Of a stretch of 64,000 nucleotides of DNA, positions 16,471-25,969 are shown piece after piece. The stretch's first letter is position 1. Each line of letters begins with the position of its first letter. The notes below the pieces were generated by a model. It did no database searches and was not told the DNA's origin. It worked only from the letters and a program-made list of their open reading frames with translations. The position numbers and the translations under genes were made by a program. This DNA comes from Paenibacillus doosanensis (GTDB lineage: Bacteria; Bacillota; Bacilli; Paenibacillales; NBRC-103111): contig NZ_JANYUY010000019.1 in the NCBI RefSeq assembly GCF_025060755.1, positions 55,612-119,611 of the forward strand. The letters run 5' to 3'.

Positions 16471-19400
16471 TCAGATCATCAATATGTCGCGAATATCTTG
16501 TTCGCTTAAAGCGGACGTGGCTGTCTCCCCCGGCTGAAGCACTTCGTCGATCAAATGCTTCTTTTTATGCTGAAGCTCGTAGATTTTATCCTCGATCGTC
16601 CCCTGGGCCAATAGCCGAATCACCTGAACCACTTTTTTCTGTCCGATGCGGTAGGCCCTGTCGGCCGCCTGCTGCTCCACCGCAGGATTCCACCATAGAT
16701 CGTAGAGTATGACGGTATCGGCTCCGGTCAGATTGAGACCGGTGCCGCCGGCCTTCAAGGAAACGAGAAACACGTCCCGCTCCCCCTCGTTAAACCGGGT
16801 GCACTGCGCCACGCGGTCGGCCGCCGGCGTATGTCCGTCCAGATAGAAGTAGGGGATTCCCTGGTCGGAGAGCTCCCTGCTTATCAGCCCAAGCATCTCG
16901 GTAAACTGGGAGAAGACGAGCATCCTCTTGCCCGCCCCCCGGCATTCCTCGATAATCTCCAGCAGCTGTTCGAACTTCGCCGAGCCGCCCGCGTAATCTT
17001 CGACGAACAAAGCCGGGTGGCAGCACAGCTGCCTAAGCCGCGTCAAGCCAGCCAATATTTTGATCCTGTTCTTGTTGAAGCTGTCCGCGTTCAAATGCTT
17101 CAGCGTCTCCTGGCGCAGCTCGGCGAGATAGGCGGCGTACAGCTTCTTCTGCTCCGGCAGCAGCTCGGACGGATGCAGCGTCTCGATCTTCTCCGGCAAT
17201 TCCTTCAGCACGTCGCTTTTCAGCCTGCGGAGCAGAAACGGCCTTGCTCTTCTCGCGACGGCTTCGCGCGTCAATTCGCCGAACGCCTGCCTGCCCGGAA
17301 ACAGCTCCGGAAAGACAACGTGGAAAATCGACCATAATTCGTCGAGCCGATTCTCTATCGGCGTCCCGGTCAGCGCGAACCGGTGTCTGGCTTGCAGCGT
17401 CTTTACGGCTTGGGCCGTTTGAGTCGCATGATTTTTGAACGCTTGCGCCTCGTCCAAAATCAGCGTATGGAATGCATACTGCGCATACAGAAGCACATCT
17501 CGGCGAAGCAGCGGGTAGGAGGTGATCAACACGTCCGCTTCGGTTAGCCGCTTCAGCGTTTGACTGCGTTCCGACCGCGAGCCGTCGACGATCTCCGCCT
17601 TCAGCTCCGGAGCGAACCGGGCGATCTCCTGCTGCCAATTGTACATCAGCGAAGCGGGACATACGATCAGCGCCGGCAGCTGCATTTCGCGGATGTCCGC
17701 CAGCGAGGATACGAGGAAGGCGATGCTTTGCACCGTCTTGCCGAGTCCCATATCATCCGCAAGAATCCCGCCAAAATGGTAATGCGCCAGCGTCTTGAGC
17801 CAGCCGAATCCGTATTTCTGATAATCGCGAAGCACGGGCGACAGCGAGGCGGGCACCGGGAATTCGAGATCGTCCGGATTCCGGATATGCTCAAGCAGGC
17901 GGCGCAGCGATTTGCCCAGCCTGACCGCATGGCCGTGTGAAGGCGAATCGAGCAGACGCGCGGCTTGCGCGGCGGGCAGCCGAAACTGCGTCCCCGGCAG
18001 ATCGTTAATTCGGATGCCGATCTCGTTAATAAATCGGACGATCTCCTGAAACGCTTCGCTCTCCAGCGGCACGAAAGCGCCTCCCGGCATCCGGTGATAC
18101 TTGCGCTTCTCCGAAAGCGACTGAAGCACCTTGCGGATTTCCGCTTCGGGAATCCCGGCGATATCGAAGCGGAAATCCAGCCAATCCGTCCTCTCATCAA
18201 CCTCCACCGTGATTTTCGGAGCAATGGGCCCGGCGGCCAGCCGCGGTTTTACGCTGGAGGTCGCATAGATCGTTACCAGCTTCTCCAGCTCAGGGACGAT
18301 GCGGTACAGAAACTCGTATTCGCCGTCTTCTTCATCCAGGAAGTAGCCTTCCTCCGTTCTGATGAAGGCGCTTTGCTCCATCAGCTCCAGAATGCGCCGT
18401 TCCTGCTCTCCGTCCCGAACCAGAATACGTTCCGTGCTTTTTCGATCCCGTCCGCCTCCGGCGAGCGGATTAATGATCACATCGCCGTATTGAAATTCAA
18501 GCCCCGCGAGCAGACGGTCCCGCACCCGGTCCAAGTACAGCCTCGCCTTCAGCGGGTATTTCGACATTCTCTCCGATACGGCCTCGGATAGATGAACGCT
18601 GCCCAGCTTCATCAGTCCGGGCACGACCTTTTCCATGAACGGCTCCATCTCATCCCGGGAAATGGTCACTTGCCGTCCCTCCGCTCCTTCGAGCATCAGT
18701 TTCAGCTCCGCAAGGCGCTTGGCCTCTTCATGCGGCACCTTGAGCAGCTTGCCGCCTGCCAAAACAGCGCCGTACGCATCCAGAACGACCATCCGCTCCA
18801 GCCCGTCGACCTCTAGCCGGTAGCTTCGGCTGCCCGCCGTGTCGAAGGCAAAGCGAAGCGGGAGCGGCCCCTCCGCCGCTTCCAGTTTATAGTAGAAGGC
18901 TTCTCCGAGTTCAAGCCGGACAGAAGGGGCTTGGAGCAGCAGCGGAAGCAGCGAATCCCATCCGTAAGGAGGGATGAGCAGTATCCGTTCTCCGCCTACA
19001 GGGGCGGCTGCCGTTGAAAACGTCCGGGCGCTTTCCCGGTACATTTGCTCGTTGCGATACAGCCGGATGCATTGACGCAAAAGATCGTCGTTCTCCTTCT
19101 GGAAATAGTGCAGCACGGGATCGTACGTAAACTGCTTGGTCAAAGCATAAGCTTCCCCGCGATCCACCCGCTCCAAAAAATCTCGAATCTGCTGCACGAT
19201 ATACAACCGCTTGGGGCCGATTTTCAGTTCGACTCCAAACATATGTTTGCGGTATCCGTAAGGAAGCAGCCGACATATAACCTCGACCTCGAGCAGGCTT
19301 CTCGCTTCCGGCACAACCCGGCTCGGGCTTGTGCGAATCGTCCGCTCGCCGAACAGGCGCAGCATGCCTCTCGTCAGCTTCGCATCTTCCGTGCGCCCGG

Positions 19401-19782
19401 AGTAATCCCCCTTTGCAGCGGCAGCGTACTCTTCTCCTCGCTCGTCGGGCAGAGCGGCCGCATCCTCCTGGCGGTTCCCCGCGAACTCCTGCTGCAGCCG
19501 GTGGACGGCGAGCAGCGACGCGGCAATATGCTTGCAATATTTATCGTAGGAAGAGAGCCTCGGACAGGCGCACTCCGCACTGATGTTTCCGCCGGTATCA
19601 AAGGACGCGGTGACGTCGTACCGGCTCTTGCGGTCGGCAATGACGCTCGCCTCGTACTTCATGCCGATAGGGTCGTAATGAGTAACCGACACTTTGCCGG
19701 ACCTCCATAACGCCTCGCCCTTCTCGTAAGCAAGCTGGCCGCATAACGATTTAATGACCTTGGCGGTCAATGCAACATCCAT
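16471..19782 (-). CDS. SWIM zinc-finger / SNF2 family helicase
   Basis: About 1100 residues. N-terminal SWIM zinc finger CACPRLSSYDKYCKHI (about residues 70-90), a long middle region of the SNF2-associated bacterial type, then an SF2 ATPase: Walker A ADDMGLGKTVQS, motif II LDEAQAFKN, motif III LTGTPIENRLDELWS, and helicase C motifs LSLKAGGTGLNLTGADTVI and AADRAYRIGQ. Such proteins remodel protein-DNA or RNA polymerase complexes (RapA-like); the role of the bacterial SWIM branch is not settled. The start is the ATG ending at 19782 with AAAGGAG seven bases upstream; an ATG six codons earlier has none. It converges with the CDF gene. Confidence 0.9.
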   Translation of the reverse strand: MDVALTAKVIKSLCGQLAYEKGEALWRSGKVSVTHYDPIGMKYEASVIADRKSRYDVTASFDTGGNISAECACPRLSSYDKYCKHIAASLLAVHRLQQEFAGNRQEDAAALPDERGEEYAAAAKGDYSGRTEDAKLTRGMLRLFGERTIRTSPSRVVPEARSLLEVEVICRLLPYGYRKHMFGVELKIGPKRLYIVQQIRDFLERVDRGEAYALTKQFTYDPVLHYFQKENDDLLRQCIRLYRNEQMYRESARTFSTAAAPVGGERILLIPPYGWDSLLPLLLQAPSVRLELGEAFYYKLEAAEGPLPLRFAFDTAGSRSYRLEVDGLERMVVLDAYGAVLAGGKLLKVPHEEAKRLAELKLMLEGAEGRQVTISRDEMEPFMEKVVPGLMKLGSVHLSEAVSERMSKYPLKARLYLDRVRDRLLAGLEFQYGDVIINPLAGGGRDRKSTERILVRDGEQERRILELMEQSAFIRTEEGYFLDEEDGEYEFLYRIVPELEKLVTIYATSSVKPRLAAGPIAPKITVEVDERTDWLDFRFDIAGIPEAEIRKVLQSLSEKRKYHRMPGGAFVPLESEAFQEIVRFINEIGIRINDLPGTQFRLPAAQAARLLDSPSHGHAVRLGKSLRRLLEHIRNPDDLEFPVPASLSPVLRDYQKYGFGWLKTLAHYHFGGILADDMGLGKTVQSIAFLVSSLADIREMQLPALIVCPASLMYNWQQEIARFAPELKAEIVDGSRSERSQTLKRLTEADVLITSYPLLRRDVLLYAQYAFHTLILDEAQAFKNHATQTAQAVKTLQARHRFALTGTPIENRLDELWSIFHVVFPELFPGRQAFGELTREAVARRARPFLLRRLKSDVLKELPEKIETLHPSELLPEQKKLYAAYLAELRQETLKHLNADSFNKNRIKILAGLTRLRQLCCHPALFVEDYAGGSAKFEQLLEIIEECRGAGKRMLVFSQFTEMLGLISRELSDQGIPYFYLDGHTPAADRVAQCTRFNEGERDVFLVSLKAGGTGLNLTGADTVILYDLWWNPAVEQQAADRAYRIGQKKVVQVIRLLAQGTIEDKIYELQHKKKHLIDEVLQPGETATSALSEQDIRDILMI

Positions 19783-19945
19783 GCCCCGGCTCCTTTCCAT
19801 ATTTCCTTTTGCAATCGCTTAGGATCGCTCGTCTGTACCTTTAATCATACCAGATCACGGCAAAAAAGAACAAATGTTCCGAGGGCGGCCCGGACAGACC
19901 GCCTTGATCTTTAGCGCTGTTAAATTTTACGCCTATTCATTAGAC

Positions 19946-19974
19946 TTGGCATTTCAACGGACTAATAGTATCAT
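19946..19974 (+). promoter_or_regulatory. Promoter of the SLH protein gene
   Basis: TTGGCA (19946-19951), a 17-bp spacer and TATCAT (19969-19974), about 75 bp before the start codon. Fair match to sigma-A. Confidence 0.45.
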
Positions 19975-20047
19975 TTAGAAGAATCTATCTATAATCGTTA
20001 TAGGATAGTTTAGGATGAAATCCATTTTTCTTGGGGGAACCGAACCT

Positions 20048-21691
20048 ATGAATAAAAGCATATCGCTCATCGCCGCCACAGTTCTGGCTCTATCGATGAT
20101 AGCGCCGTCCGCACTGGCGGAATCGCCCAAAACGGCGGCCGATTACCAAGATTTGACGAATTTGTCGCCCGAGCTGCAAACGCAAATTGACAGCTTGCTG
20201 GCCAAAGGCATTTTCGAAGGCGTATCCGACGACAGCTTCGGCATTGCGCAGAACATGACCCGGGCTCAGTTCGCCAAGGTAGCTTCTTTAGTGTTCGGCC
20301 TTCAGGCGGACGCTTCGCTTCAAACTTCCGGCTTTGCCGACGTCACATCCGACGATCCGGCTAACGGCTGGGCCATTCCTTATATCGAGGCGGCCAAGAA
20401 AGCCGGTATGATCGACGGAATGACGGACACGACCTTCGCCCCGGGCGACCCGGTTACGATCGGTCAGCTCGACGCCGTGCTCGTCAAAGGACTCGGCAAA
20501 ACGGTCAATGTATCGGCAACGCCTTGGTATGAAGATGCGGTCAAGCAGGCAACCGGGCTTGGCATCCATCCTTCCGGCAAGGCCGGGGACGCTCCTGCAA
20601 CGCGCGCAGATCTCGTGCAAGCCGCTTATGCCGCCTGGCAGGCCGCCCATTCGGAGAAGGAGCAGGGACAAGCGCAGGAACCCGTCTCCATATCCTCCGT
20701 GCAGGCATCCGGAGACCAGACCGTCGAGGTGAAACTGAGCCGCGCGATCGATACGGCCAAACCCGTGCTGACGCTGAGCAGAAACGGCAAAGTCATCGAC
20801 ACGAGTACCATCTGGTCCGACGATAAAACATCCGCTACGCTAACGCTGCTATCCGACGAAAAGCTAGCTACCGGAAGCTATCTCGTCACATTGAGCGGCC
20901 CGGACGGCTCCGCAGCGCAATCGGTAACCGGCACCTTGAACATAGGCGCTACGGTAGCGATCGGCAAGTACAACTACACGACCGACAGCTCCTTTGAACT
21001 GAGCGATGTGATCGACAGCGGGCTGACCGGAGGAGCCAGCGGAACGTACGGCAACGCTTCGAGAGCCGAAGCGGAAGATCCGATATTCAGCAAATTTGCC
21101 AAGGAAATTGAAATTACCGTCACCAACTCTGCCGGAGAAGAAGTGGCGACATCGGGCATCGTGCAATCCGTCAGCTCCTCCAATCCGAGCGTCGTGAAAG
21201 CGGGCGTTTCCGCCAACCATAAAGGGTTTATCCTCGGAAACCAAGCGGGGACGGCCACGGTCAACGTCATCTACGAAGCTCTGAACGGAGATATGAAGCA
21301 ACTCACGATCCCCGTTACGGTCAAGCACGAAGCGGTCGCCGCGCAGCTGATCGAAGTAAGAGACACGGGTATCACTTGCGATACGACGGTAACGAATGGC
21401 GTCTATTCGGGCTCGTTTAACGCTTACGAGAAGATGGACATGAAAGTAACCGACAACTTCGGTATCGAATACAAACGGGGCGAAGTGCAAAGCTATAACT
21501 TTGCTTTGAACGTCTTCTTTAATCCGAAGGATATCGTCCGAGGCGCAAGCGACGACGGCAGCGGGACCGTGACGGTGAACAGCGCGGGTATCGTGCAAAT
21601 TACCGGTGACATTACCTCCTTCTTACTGACGGCCGCCCTGCCGAACGGCAAGGAAGCTTCCGTTTACGTCACCGTCCGTAAAAAATCATAA
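20048..21691 (+). CDS. S-layer homology (SLH) domain surface protein
   Basis: A 547-residue exported protein. Signal peptide at residues 1-24 (SLIAATVLALSMIAPSALA). Residues about 30-200 hold three SLH-type repeats, with TRAQFAKVASLVFGL and then WAIPYIEAAKKAGMIDGMTDTTFAP as the clearest, which bind pyruvylated wall polymer in the family. From about 215 on are Ig/cadherin-like beta repeats with SVSSSNPSVVKAGV and IPVTVKHEAV. The role is structural or adhesive at the surface; no enzyme motif is seen. The start is taken at the ATG that heads the signal peptide (GGGGGA upstream). Confidence 0.85.
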   Translation: MNKSISLIAATVLALSMIAPSALAESPKTAADYQDLTNLSPELQTQIDSLLAKGIFEGVSDDSFGIAQNMTRAQFAKVASLVFGLQADASLQTSGFADVTSDDPANGWAIPYIEAAKKAGMIDGMTDTTFAPGDPVTIGQLDAVLVKGLGKTVNVSATPWYEDAVKQATGLGIHPSGKAGDAPATRADLVQAAYAAWQAAHSEKEQGQAQEPVSISSVQASGDQTVEVKLSRAIDTAKPVLTLSRNGKVIDTSTIWSDDKTSATLTLLSDEKLATGSYLVTLSGPDGSAAQSVTGTLNIGATVAIGKYNYTTDSSFELSDVIDSGLTGGASGTYGNASRAEAEDPIFSKFAKEIEITVTNSAGEEVATSGIVQSVSSSNPSVVKAGVSANHKGFILGNQAGTATVNVIYEALNGDMKQLTIPVTVKHEAVAAQLIEVRDTGITCDTTVTNGVYSGSFNAYEKMDMKVTDNFGIEYKRGEVQSYNFALNVFFNPKDIVRGASDDGSGTVTVNSAGIVQITGDITSFLLTAALPNGKEASVYVTVRKKS

Positions 21692-21707
21692 CGCTGATGT
21701 ACGCCAG

Positions 21708-21740
21708 CACCCCGGAACGGGATCGTTCCGGGGTGTTTTT
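21708..21740 (+). terminator. Intrinsic terminator after the SLH gene
   Basis: Perfect 12-bp stem (21708-21719 with 21724-21735), loop GGAT, then TTTTT. Confidence 0.9.
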
Positions 21741-22013
21741 ATTCGGGTTTATACGAAGAGCATCTGAAGCAGGTGAGGGAGCCGCTATCGGTCCGCAGAG
21801 CGCTGGCGCAAGCCAGCTTGGAGGCATCGCTTACGCGTCCAAGGGCGATTTGGAGTCCGGTATCGTCGCACGAGCCGACGTCATCGGCGGTGGCCCTAAA
21901 CGCAAAATTACAGATAATCTGACATCGGATGAATAGATTGCGGAGGTATCACATACGTTTACTAAGGGATGGCAGCGTTACTTCCAATTCCAAAGCATGA
22001 GGAGTGATGACGG

Positions 22014-22307
22014 ATGAACATGTTCAAAACCAAAGTATCCGTATTGGCTATGGCCGCAGCTTTGATGGTTCCGGCAGCTGCAGGTGCCGCGCCAACCTCC
22101 GCTTCGACGACATCGGGCGCAGCGCCGGACAAACCGGATATCATCTTCGTAGGATCGGTACCGCAGACGAATGTGAACGGCATCTATGTGCCCGGTTATT
22201 ATCTCGTAACCAAAGATTCCAAAGCCGCTTTTATTCCCGGAGGCGTGGGTCTGGTTGTCGTTAACTCCGCCACCGCTCTCCCTATCGGAGCGTACTATGT
22301 GAAATAA
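22014..22307 (+). CDS. Small secreted protein, unknown function
   Basis: 97 residues. The N-terminus is a clear signal peptide (TKVSVLAMAAALMVPAAAGA, cleavage about residue 25). The mature part is about 70 residues, with no Cys and a Val/Gly/Ala-rich second half (FIPGGVGLVVVNSA). GGAG lies nine bases before the ATG. Not recognised as any family. It follows the SLH gene but is separated from it by a strong terminator, so it has its own promoter. Export to the wall or medium is inferred. Confidence 0.7.
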   Translation: MNMFKTKVSVLAMAAALMVPAAAGAAPTSASTTSGAAPDKPDIIFVGSVPQTNVNGIYVPGYYLVTKDSKAAFIPGGVGLVVVNSATALPIGAYYVK

Positions 22308-22396
22308 CCGGTTGGAAACCCCGGCAGGGAGAAGATGCTGCGGCGTCTCTCTCCCGCCCTCTCCTGCCGGTTCTCCTTGCAGCTTCTTATTATTTA

Positions 22397-22424
22397 TATT
22401 TACATAATATATTTTATGTAAACT
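22397..22424. repeat. dif-like palindrome A
   Basis: 11-6-11 layout: left arm TATTTACATAA, spacer TATATT, right arm TTATGTAAACT. The right arm is identical to the XerD half of the B. subtilis dif site as I know it, and the spacer differs by one base from the dif spacer. The left arm is an inverted copy of the right arm with two mismatches. It lies between convergent genes. Confidence 0.6.
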
Positions 22425-22455
22425 ATAAAATAGGCTTTTTCCACTCCCGTCCTAA

Positions 22456-22497
22456 TGAAAAAAAGCTAACGCAGATTTACTCCATCCGCATTAGCTT
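22456..22497 (-). terminator. Intrinsic terminator of the small charged protein gene
   Basis: Arms 22463-22472 and 22488-22497 (AAGCTAACGC and GCATTAGCTT, one mismatch), with a run of T on the minus strand. Confidence 0.75.
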
Positions 22498-22526
22498 CTG
22501 CCTGACCTCGAGCGAGACCTTGTTTT

Positions 22527-22775
22527 TCACGAATCTTTTTTCTCCGATTCACGGTTCTCAAGCGTGCGGTCGTACTTGGCGTAACGATCGTCAACCTCTT
22601 CGGCCATTTGCCGGTATTTGCGGGTTTCTTCCATGATCGGATCAATCTGGGCCTGAATGCGAATCTCGGTTTTGATCGGCAAACGCTTGCGCGCCGCTTC
22701 TTCCGTATCGGTTTGCTCCATCTCACCTTCGGTCAAATTTTTGGCCAGTTGTTCCTCCAATTGTTTGGAATCCAT
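22527..22775 (-). CDS. Small charged helical protein, unknown
   Basis: 82 residues, rich in Glu, Lys, Arg and Gln, with no hydrophobic segment; the whole chain reads as amphipathic helix or coiled coil (for example EETRKYRQMAEEVDDRYAKYDR). A strong ribosome binding site (GAGGAGG, 7-8 bases) and its own terminator support a real gene. Not recognised as any family; the size and composition are common among small sporulation or cytosolic proteins of Paenibacillus. No function is proposed. Confidence 0.7.
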   Translation of the reverse strand: MDSKQLEEQLAKNLTEGEMEQTDTEEAARKRLPIKTEIRIQAQIDPIMEETRKYRQMAEEVDDRYAKYDRTLENRESEKKDS

Positions 22776-23027
22776 CGGATCAACCTCCTCGTCGTATAAT
22801 CATGCCGGCGCATTCCAGTCTCTCTGCGGCACCCCGCTGCACTCTCACTATCCTGCCCCGTCTATATTTAAATTAGTACCTTTTGGGCTCAAATGCAAAT
22901 AAAGGACATCCTTTTCATTTCTTTTAATTAATGATATTAATATTCAACAATACTAATATTTATTTTTTCAAGTATTTAGCAAAAAAAACCAATTCTCAAA
23001 GAGAATGAAGAGGATTTTAGGGAATTA

Positions 23028-23045
23028 TGTCGAAATGTATCGACA
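23028..23045. promoter_or_regulatory. Inverted Spo0A-like boxes before the diguanylate cyclase
   Basis: TGTCGA-N6-TCGACA is a perfect dyad; the left half extends to TGTCGAA, the Spo0A box core, and the right half reads TTGTCGAT on the minus strand. The dyad lies 34-51 bp before the start codon, so binding there would affect the promoter. The rest of the spacer 22776-23078 is very AT-rich with no gene. Confidence 0.5.
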
Positions 23046-23078
23046 AAGATGATTTTATAGATAAAAAGAGGGTCCGCC

Positions 23079-24674
23079 ATGTCTAAACTTCATAACGACC
23101 TACCAACCGGGAAGAAGCAAATTAGCCTTGCCACGCTGTTAACCGGGCTGGTTTCCGTCTCGGTTTTATTGACTTTAACGATCCTGCTCATTGCCTCATA
23201 TCAATCCAATAAGCAATCGCTCTTTACAACGACGCTAGCGTTGAATTATTCAACCGCCGAAAAAATGAGCCAGACGATGGATTCCCTGTTCAAATCGATG
23301 CGCAGCAGTCTCCAATATACCGCCGCCTATTTATCGGAAAACTGCCATATGAGCGAGACGGAGGTGCAGAAGCAGCTGGACCTGCTTCGTCATAACAGCA
23401 GCTATTTCAACTCTATTATGGTCGTAGATCAGGACGGAATGTTCCGCAGCATCGCGCCTGCAAGCATCGCAGCGGCCGGTCAGCCGATCGCATCGCCCGT
23501 GACCCGGGAAGCGCTGGATTCGCAAAAATCGTATATTTCCAAGCCGTTCACTTCCCCAACCGGCCGCCTCATCGTGTTAATGAGCGAGCCGCTGTACGAC
23601 GAGAACGGGGATTACCGCGGTTTTGTCGGCGGCACGCTCTATCTTGGCGATAACAATGTACTCAATATGATCTTCGGCAAAAACGATATCGATGAATCCG
23701 GCTCTTATTTTTATGTCGTCGACACGACGGGGCAACTGTTATTTCACCCGATCCCCGGCCGTTTAGGGGAAGATGTAGGCGCCAATTCGGTCGTCCAGAA
23801 AGTTCTTCGCGGACAAAGCGGGCATGAGCTCGTCGTCAATACGCTGGGCGTTCCGCTGCTCGCCGGCTATTCGCCGGTCACGGAAGTCGGCTGGGGAGTG
23901 ATCGTCAACTCTCCGATCAGCGTTGTGTACGAACAGCTGCACCGGCTGATCCGTTCGATCGTACTGTATACGCTGGCACCATTTGTACTGCTGCTGGCCG
24001 CTGCAATATGGCTCGCTCGCAAGCTGGCCGGTCCCTTCGTCTCCCTGGCCGATCTTGTCAACCGGCTAGGGCGGGGTGTCCGAACGCCGATCCCCGATTT
24101 GACGGGACATTGGAACCGCGAGGCCGATTTGCTGGCACGGGCTGTGGCGAGCACGTTCCAGGATTTGCAAAAGCAAACCGATCAGCTCACGCATGCCGCC
24201 ATGACCGACGCGCTGACAGGGCTGACGAACCGGAGAACGCTCGAAGCGATCTTGCAGCAGTGGACTTCCGAGCAATGCCCGTTCTGTCTCGTTTTATTGG
24301 ACATCGACCGCTTCAAAACGATCAACGATTCGTACGGCCATCAAACGGGAGACGAGGTTCTGAAGCATGTAGCGCGGATGGTCGGCCAATCCGTAAGAAA
24401 CGTAGACATTTGCTGTCGTTTCGGAGGCGAGGAATTCGTCGTGCTGCTCCCTCATTCGAGCTTGACGGATGCCGGCATTTGCGCCGAGCGCATTCGCACA
24501 ACGATAGAGCAAAGCAAGGCGCCTATCGATCGTCCTGTTACCGTATCGCTCGGCATCTCCTGTTTCCCTTCCCAGGCCGCGACGGCGGAAGCCTTGTTCC
24601 AATTGGCAGACCAAGCGCTGTACAAAGCCAAAGAGACTGGGCGCAACAAAACCGTCATCGCCGGGAGCAAATAA
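23079..24674 (+). CDS. Membrane diguanylate cyclase (Cache-GGDEF)
   Basis: A 531-residue sensor that would make cyclic di-GMP. TM1 at about 17-43, an extracellular dCache-like domain (45-285, with SYFNSIMVVDQDG and GSYFYVVDTTGQLLFHP), TM2 at about 288-310, a HAMP-like linker, and a C-terminal GGDEF domain (about 370-528). The active site is GGEEF, with metal and nucleotide motifs LLDIDRFKTINDSYGHQ. The inhibitory I-site RxxD (RNVD) is five residues before GGEEF, so product feedback is likely. AGAGGG precedes the ATG. The inverted Spo0A-type boxes upstream suggest a link to sporulation entry. Confidence 0.9.
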   Translation: MSKLHNDLPTGKKQISLATLLTGLVSVSVLLTLTILLIASYQSNKQSLFTTTLALNYSTAEKMSQTMDSLFKSMRSSLQYTAAYLSENCHMSETEVQKQLDLLRHNSSYFNSIMVVDQDGMFRSIAPASIAAAGQPIASPVTREALDSQKSYISKPFTSPTGRLIVLMSEPLYDENGDYRGFVGGTLYLGDNNVLNMIFGKNDIDESGSYFYVVDTTGQLLFHPIPGRLGEDVGANSVVQKVLRGQSGHELVVNTLGVPLLAGYSPVTEVGWGVIVNSPISVVYEQLHRLIRSIVLYTLAPFVLLLAAAIWLARKLAGPFVSLADLVNRLGRGVRTPIPDLTGHWNREADLLARAVASTFQDLQKQTDQLTHAAMTDALTGLTNRRTLEAILQQWTSEQCPFCLVLLDIDRFKTINDSYGHQTGDEVLKHVARMVGQSVRNVDICCRFGGEEFVVLLPHSSLTDAGICAERIRTTIEQSKAPIDRPVTVSLGISCFPSQAATAEALFQLADQALYKAKETGRNKTVIAGSK

Positions 24675-24781
24675 TTCCCGTATTTGCGCCCTTCCTGCCT
24701 GACAATCCCGCAACGCCGCTGCGGGAGCTAGTCGGCTTTCTGACGGCGGTAAGCCCGTTTAGTCAAGCTTCGAATTCCCAC

Positions 24782-24822
24782 GCCCCTCTGCACCGGCATG
24801 CGCCGGCCGCTCAGGGGCTTTT
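24782..24822 (+). terminator. Intrinsic terminator after the diguanylate cyclase
   Basis: GCCCCT (24782-24787) pairs with AGGGGC (24813-24818), with an inner CCGGC/GCCGG stem, then TTTTG. Confidence 0.75.
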
Positions 24823-24863
24823 GCGTTGTTAGTCCGTTTTTCGCCCCTCCCCTGTTCATCATC

Positions 24864-25787
24864 CTATCGCTTCACGGCCTTCGGCAAGTACGGCACCACC
24901 CGGTTCATGGCTTCTTGCTTCTGCTTGTCCCCGACATGCGTATAAATTTGCGTCGTTTGAATGCTCGAATGGCCGAGCAGCTCCTGCAGCGTACGTATAT
25001 CGGTCCCCGCTATAACCTGCATCGTCGCAAACGTGTGGCGCAGCTTATGGCTGGACAGCGCTTGGCCGCGCAGTTCGCTGTACTTCTCCTTTAACTCGGC
25101 AAAATGCGCCTCGGCTATTTTCTGAATCATCCGCGCTGAAATGCGCCGTCCGAACTGGGATACGAAGAAAGCCTGCTCCGATGGCTTCCGCGGAGCAATC
25201 CGCTCGTTCAACGCCATATCCAGAATATGCGTCAGCGAATCCGGCAACGGCACCGTCCTCCATTTACGCCCTTTCCCGTACACCTGCAGCAGCTTGTTCT
25301 GCCTCTGATAATCCGTTACATTCAGCTGATGCAGCTCGCTTACCCGCAATCCCGCATAGCTCATCAGAAGAAACATCGCGACATTGCGGATTTGGTATTT
25401 GCCTTCGATTGACTCCAGAAATGCCGTCAATAACGATTCATTCAAATACGAGGGCAGCGGATTTTTCTCCACCTTCGACTTTTTGAGATGAAGCGCAGGA
25501 TTGTGCTGCGCATATTTATGCTCGATCAGCGCAGTGAAAAAAGTTCGGATGGAAGACAAATACCGATTCCTTGTCGAGTCCCCCGCTCCTCCTTGGCGCA
25601 CCTTGGTCAAAAACCGCATCACATCCAGTGCCTCCAGCTCATCAAGCGATTTCGGATACACTGAGGCCAAAAACAGCCGGACATCGCCGAGATACGCTTT
25701 TTGCGTGCGAGGAGTGAATCCCTGATCCTTCATCCATATGTCAAACAGGTCCAAACATTCATCTTCGGTAGCTATCTTGGGCTGCAT
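24864..25787 (-). CDS. Tyrosine recombinase (XerC/XerD-like integrase)
   Basis: About 307 residues with the full layout of a phage-integrase family recombinase: N-terminal SAM-like core-binding domain (about 10-95) and catalytic domain (about 115-300). Catalytic residues seen: Arg in SYAGLRVSELH, Lys in YGKGRKWR, His/Arg in SSHKLRHTFA, His in LLGHSS and the nucleophile Tyr in QIYTHV. It makes and rejoins single-strand breaks through a 3'-phosphotyrosine. It does not look like housekeeping XerC or XerD. The start is the ATG nine bases after GGAG. It stands alone, among dif-like palindromes, with its own palindrome in the leader. Targets are unknown. Confidence 0.9.
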   Translation of the reverse strand: MQPKIATEDECLDLFDIWMKDQGFTPRTQKAYLGDVRLFLASVYPKSLDELEALDVMRFLTKVRQGGAGDSTRNRYLSSIRTFFTALIEHKYAQHNPALHLKKSKVEKNPLPSYLNESLLTAFLESIEGKYQIRNVAMFLLMSYAGLRVSELHQLNVTDYQRQNKLLQVYGKGRKWRTVPLPDSLTHILDMALNERIAPRKPSEQAFFVSQFGRRISARMIQKIAEAHFAELKEKYSELRGQALSSHKLRHTFATMQVIAGTDIRTLQELLGHSSIQTTQIYTHVGDKQKQEAMNRVVPYLPKAVKR

Positions 25788-25814
25788 GCGCACACTCTCC
25801 GTCCTTTATATCTG

Positions 25815-25846
25815 AAATTACGTTAAATATGTATTTAGCGTAATTT
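25815..25846. repeat. 32-bp palindrome in the recombinase leader
   Basis: Two 15-bp arms, AAATTACGTTAAATA and TATTTAGCGTAATTT, around a TG centre; they are inverted copies with one mismatch. The site lies 28 bp upstream of the recombinase start. It could be an operator or a core recombination site. A related single arm is at 25970-25984. Confidence 0.6.
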
Positions 25847-25855
25847 ATTTGGTTG

Positions 25856-25884
25856 AAAAAAAGGAGCAAAATCGATGATTTTGC
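25856..25884 (-). terminator. Terminator-like hairpin in the recombinase leader
   Basis: GCAAAATC/GATTTTGC arms (25866-25873, 25877-25884) followed on the minus strand by TCC and seven T. It lies upstream of the recombinase gene on its own strand, so it would block read-through from upstream or act as an attenuator. Confidence 0.6.
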
Positions 25885-25969
25885 CGCCGTTGACTTGCTA
25901 TTATGTCCTTTTTTTCCATTTTGAGGGACACGGCTATTTCAGCTGTCCTTCGTCACAAATATCCAACAT

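Noticed and set aside
21741..21936. Open frame downstream of the SLH terminator (about 79 codons including the terminator)
   Set aside because: It begins inside the terminator hairpin, has no ribosome binding site and resembles nothing; treated as chance.
22320..22380. GC-rich hairpin CCGGCAGG...CCTGCCGG after the small secreted protein gene
   Set aside because: Probably its terminator, but there is no T-run, so it was not listed.
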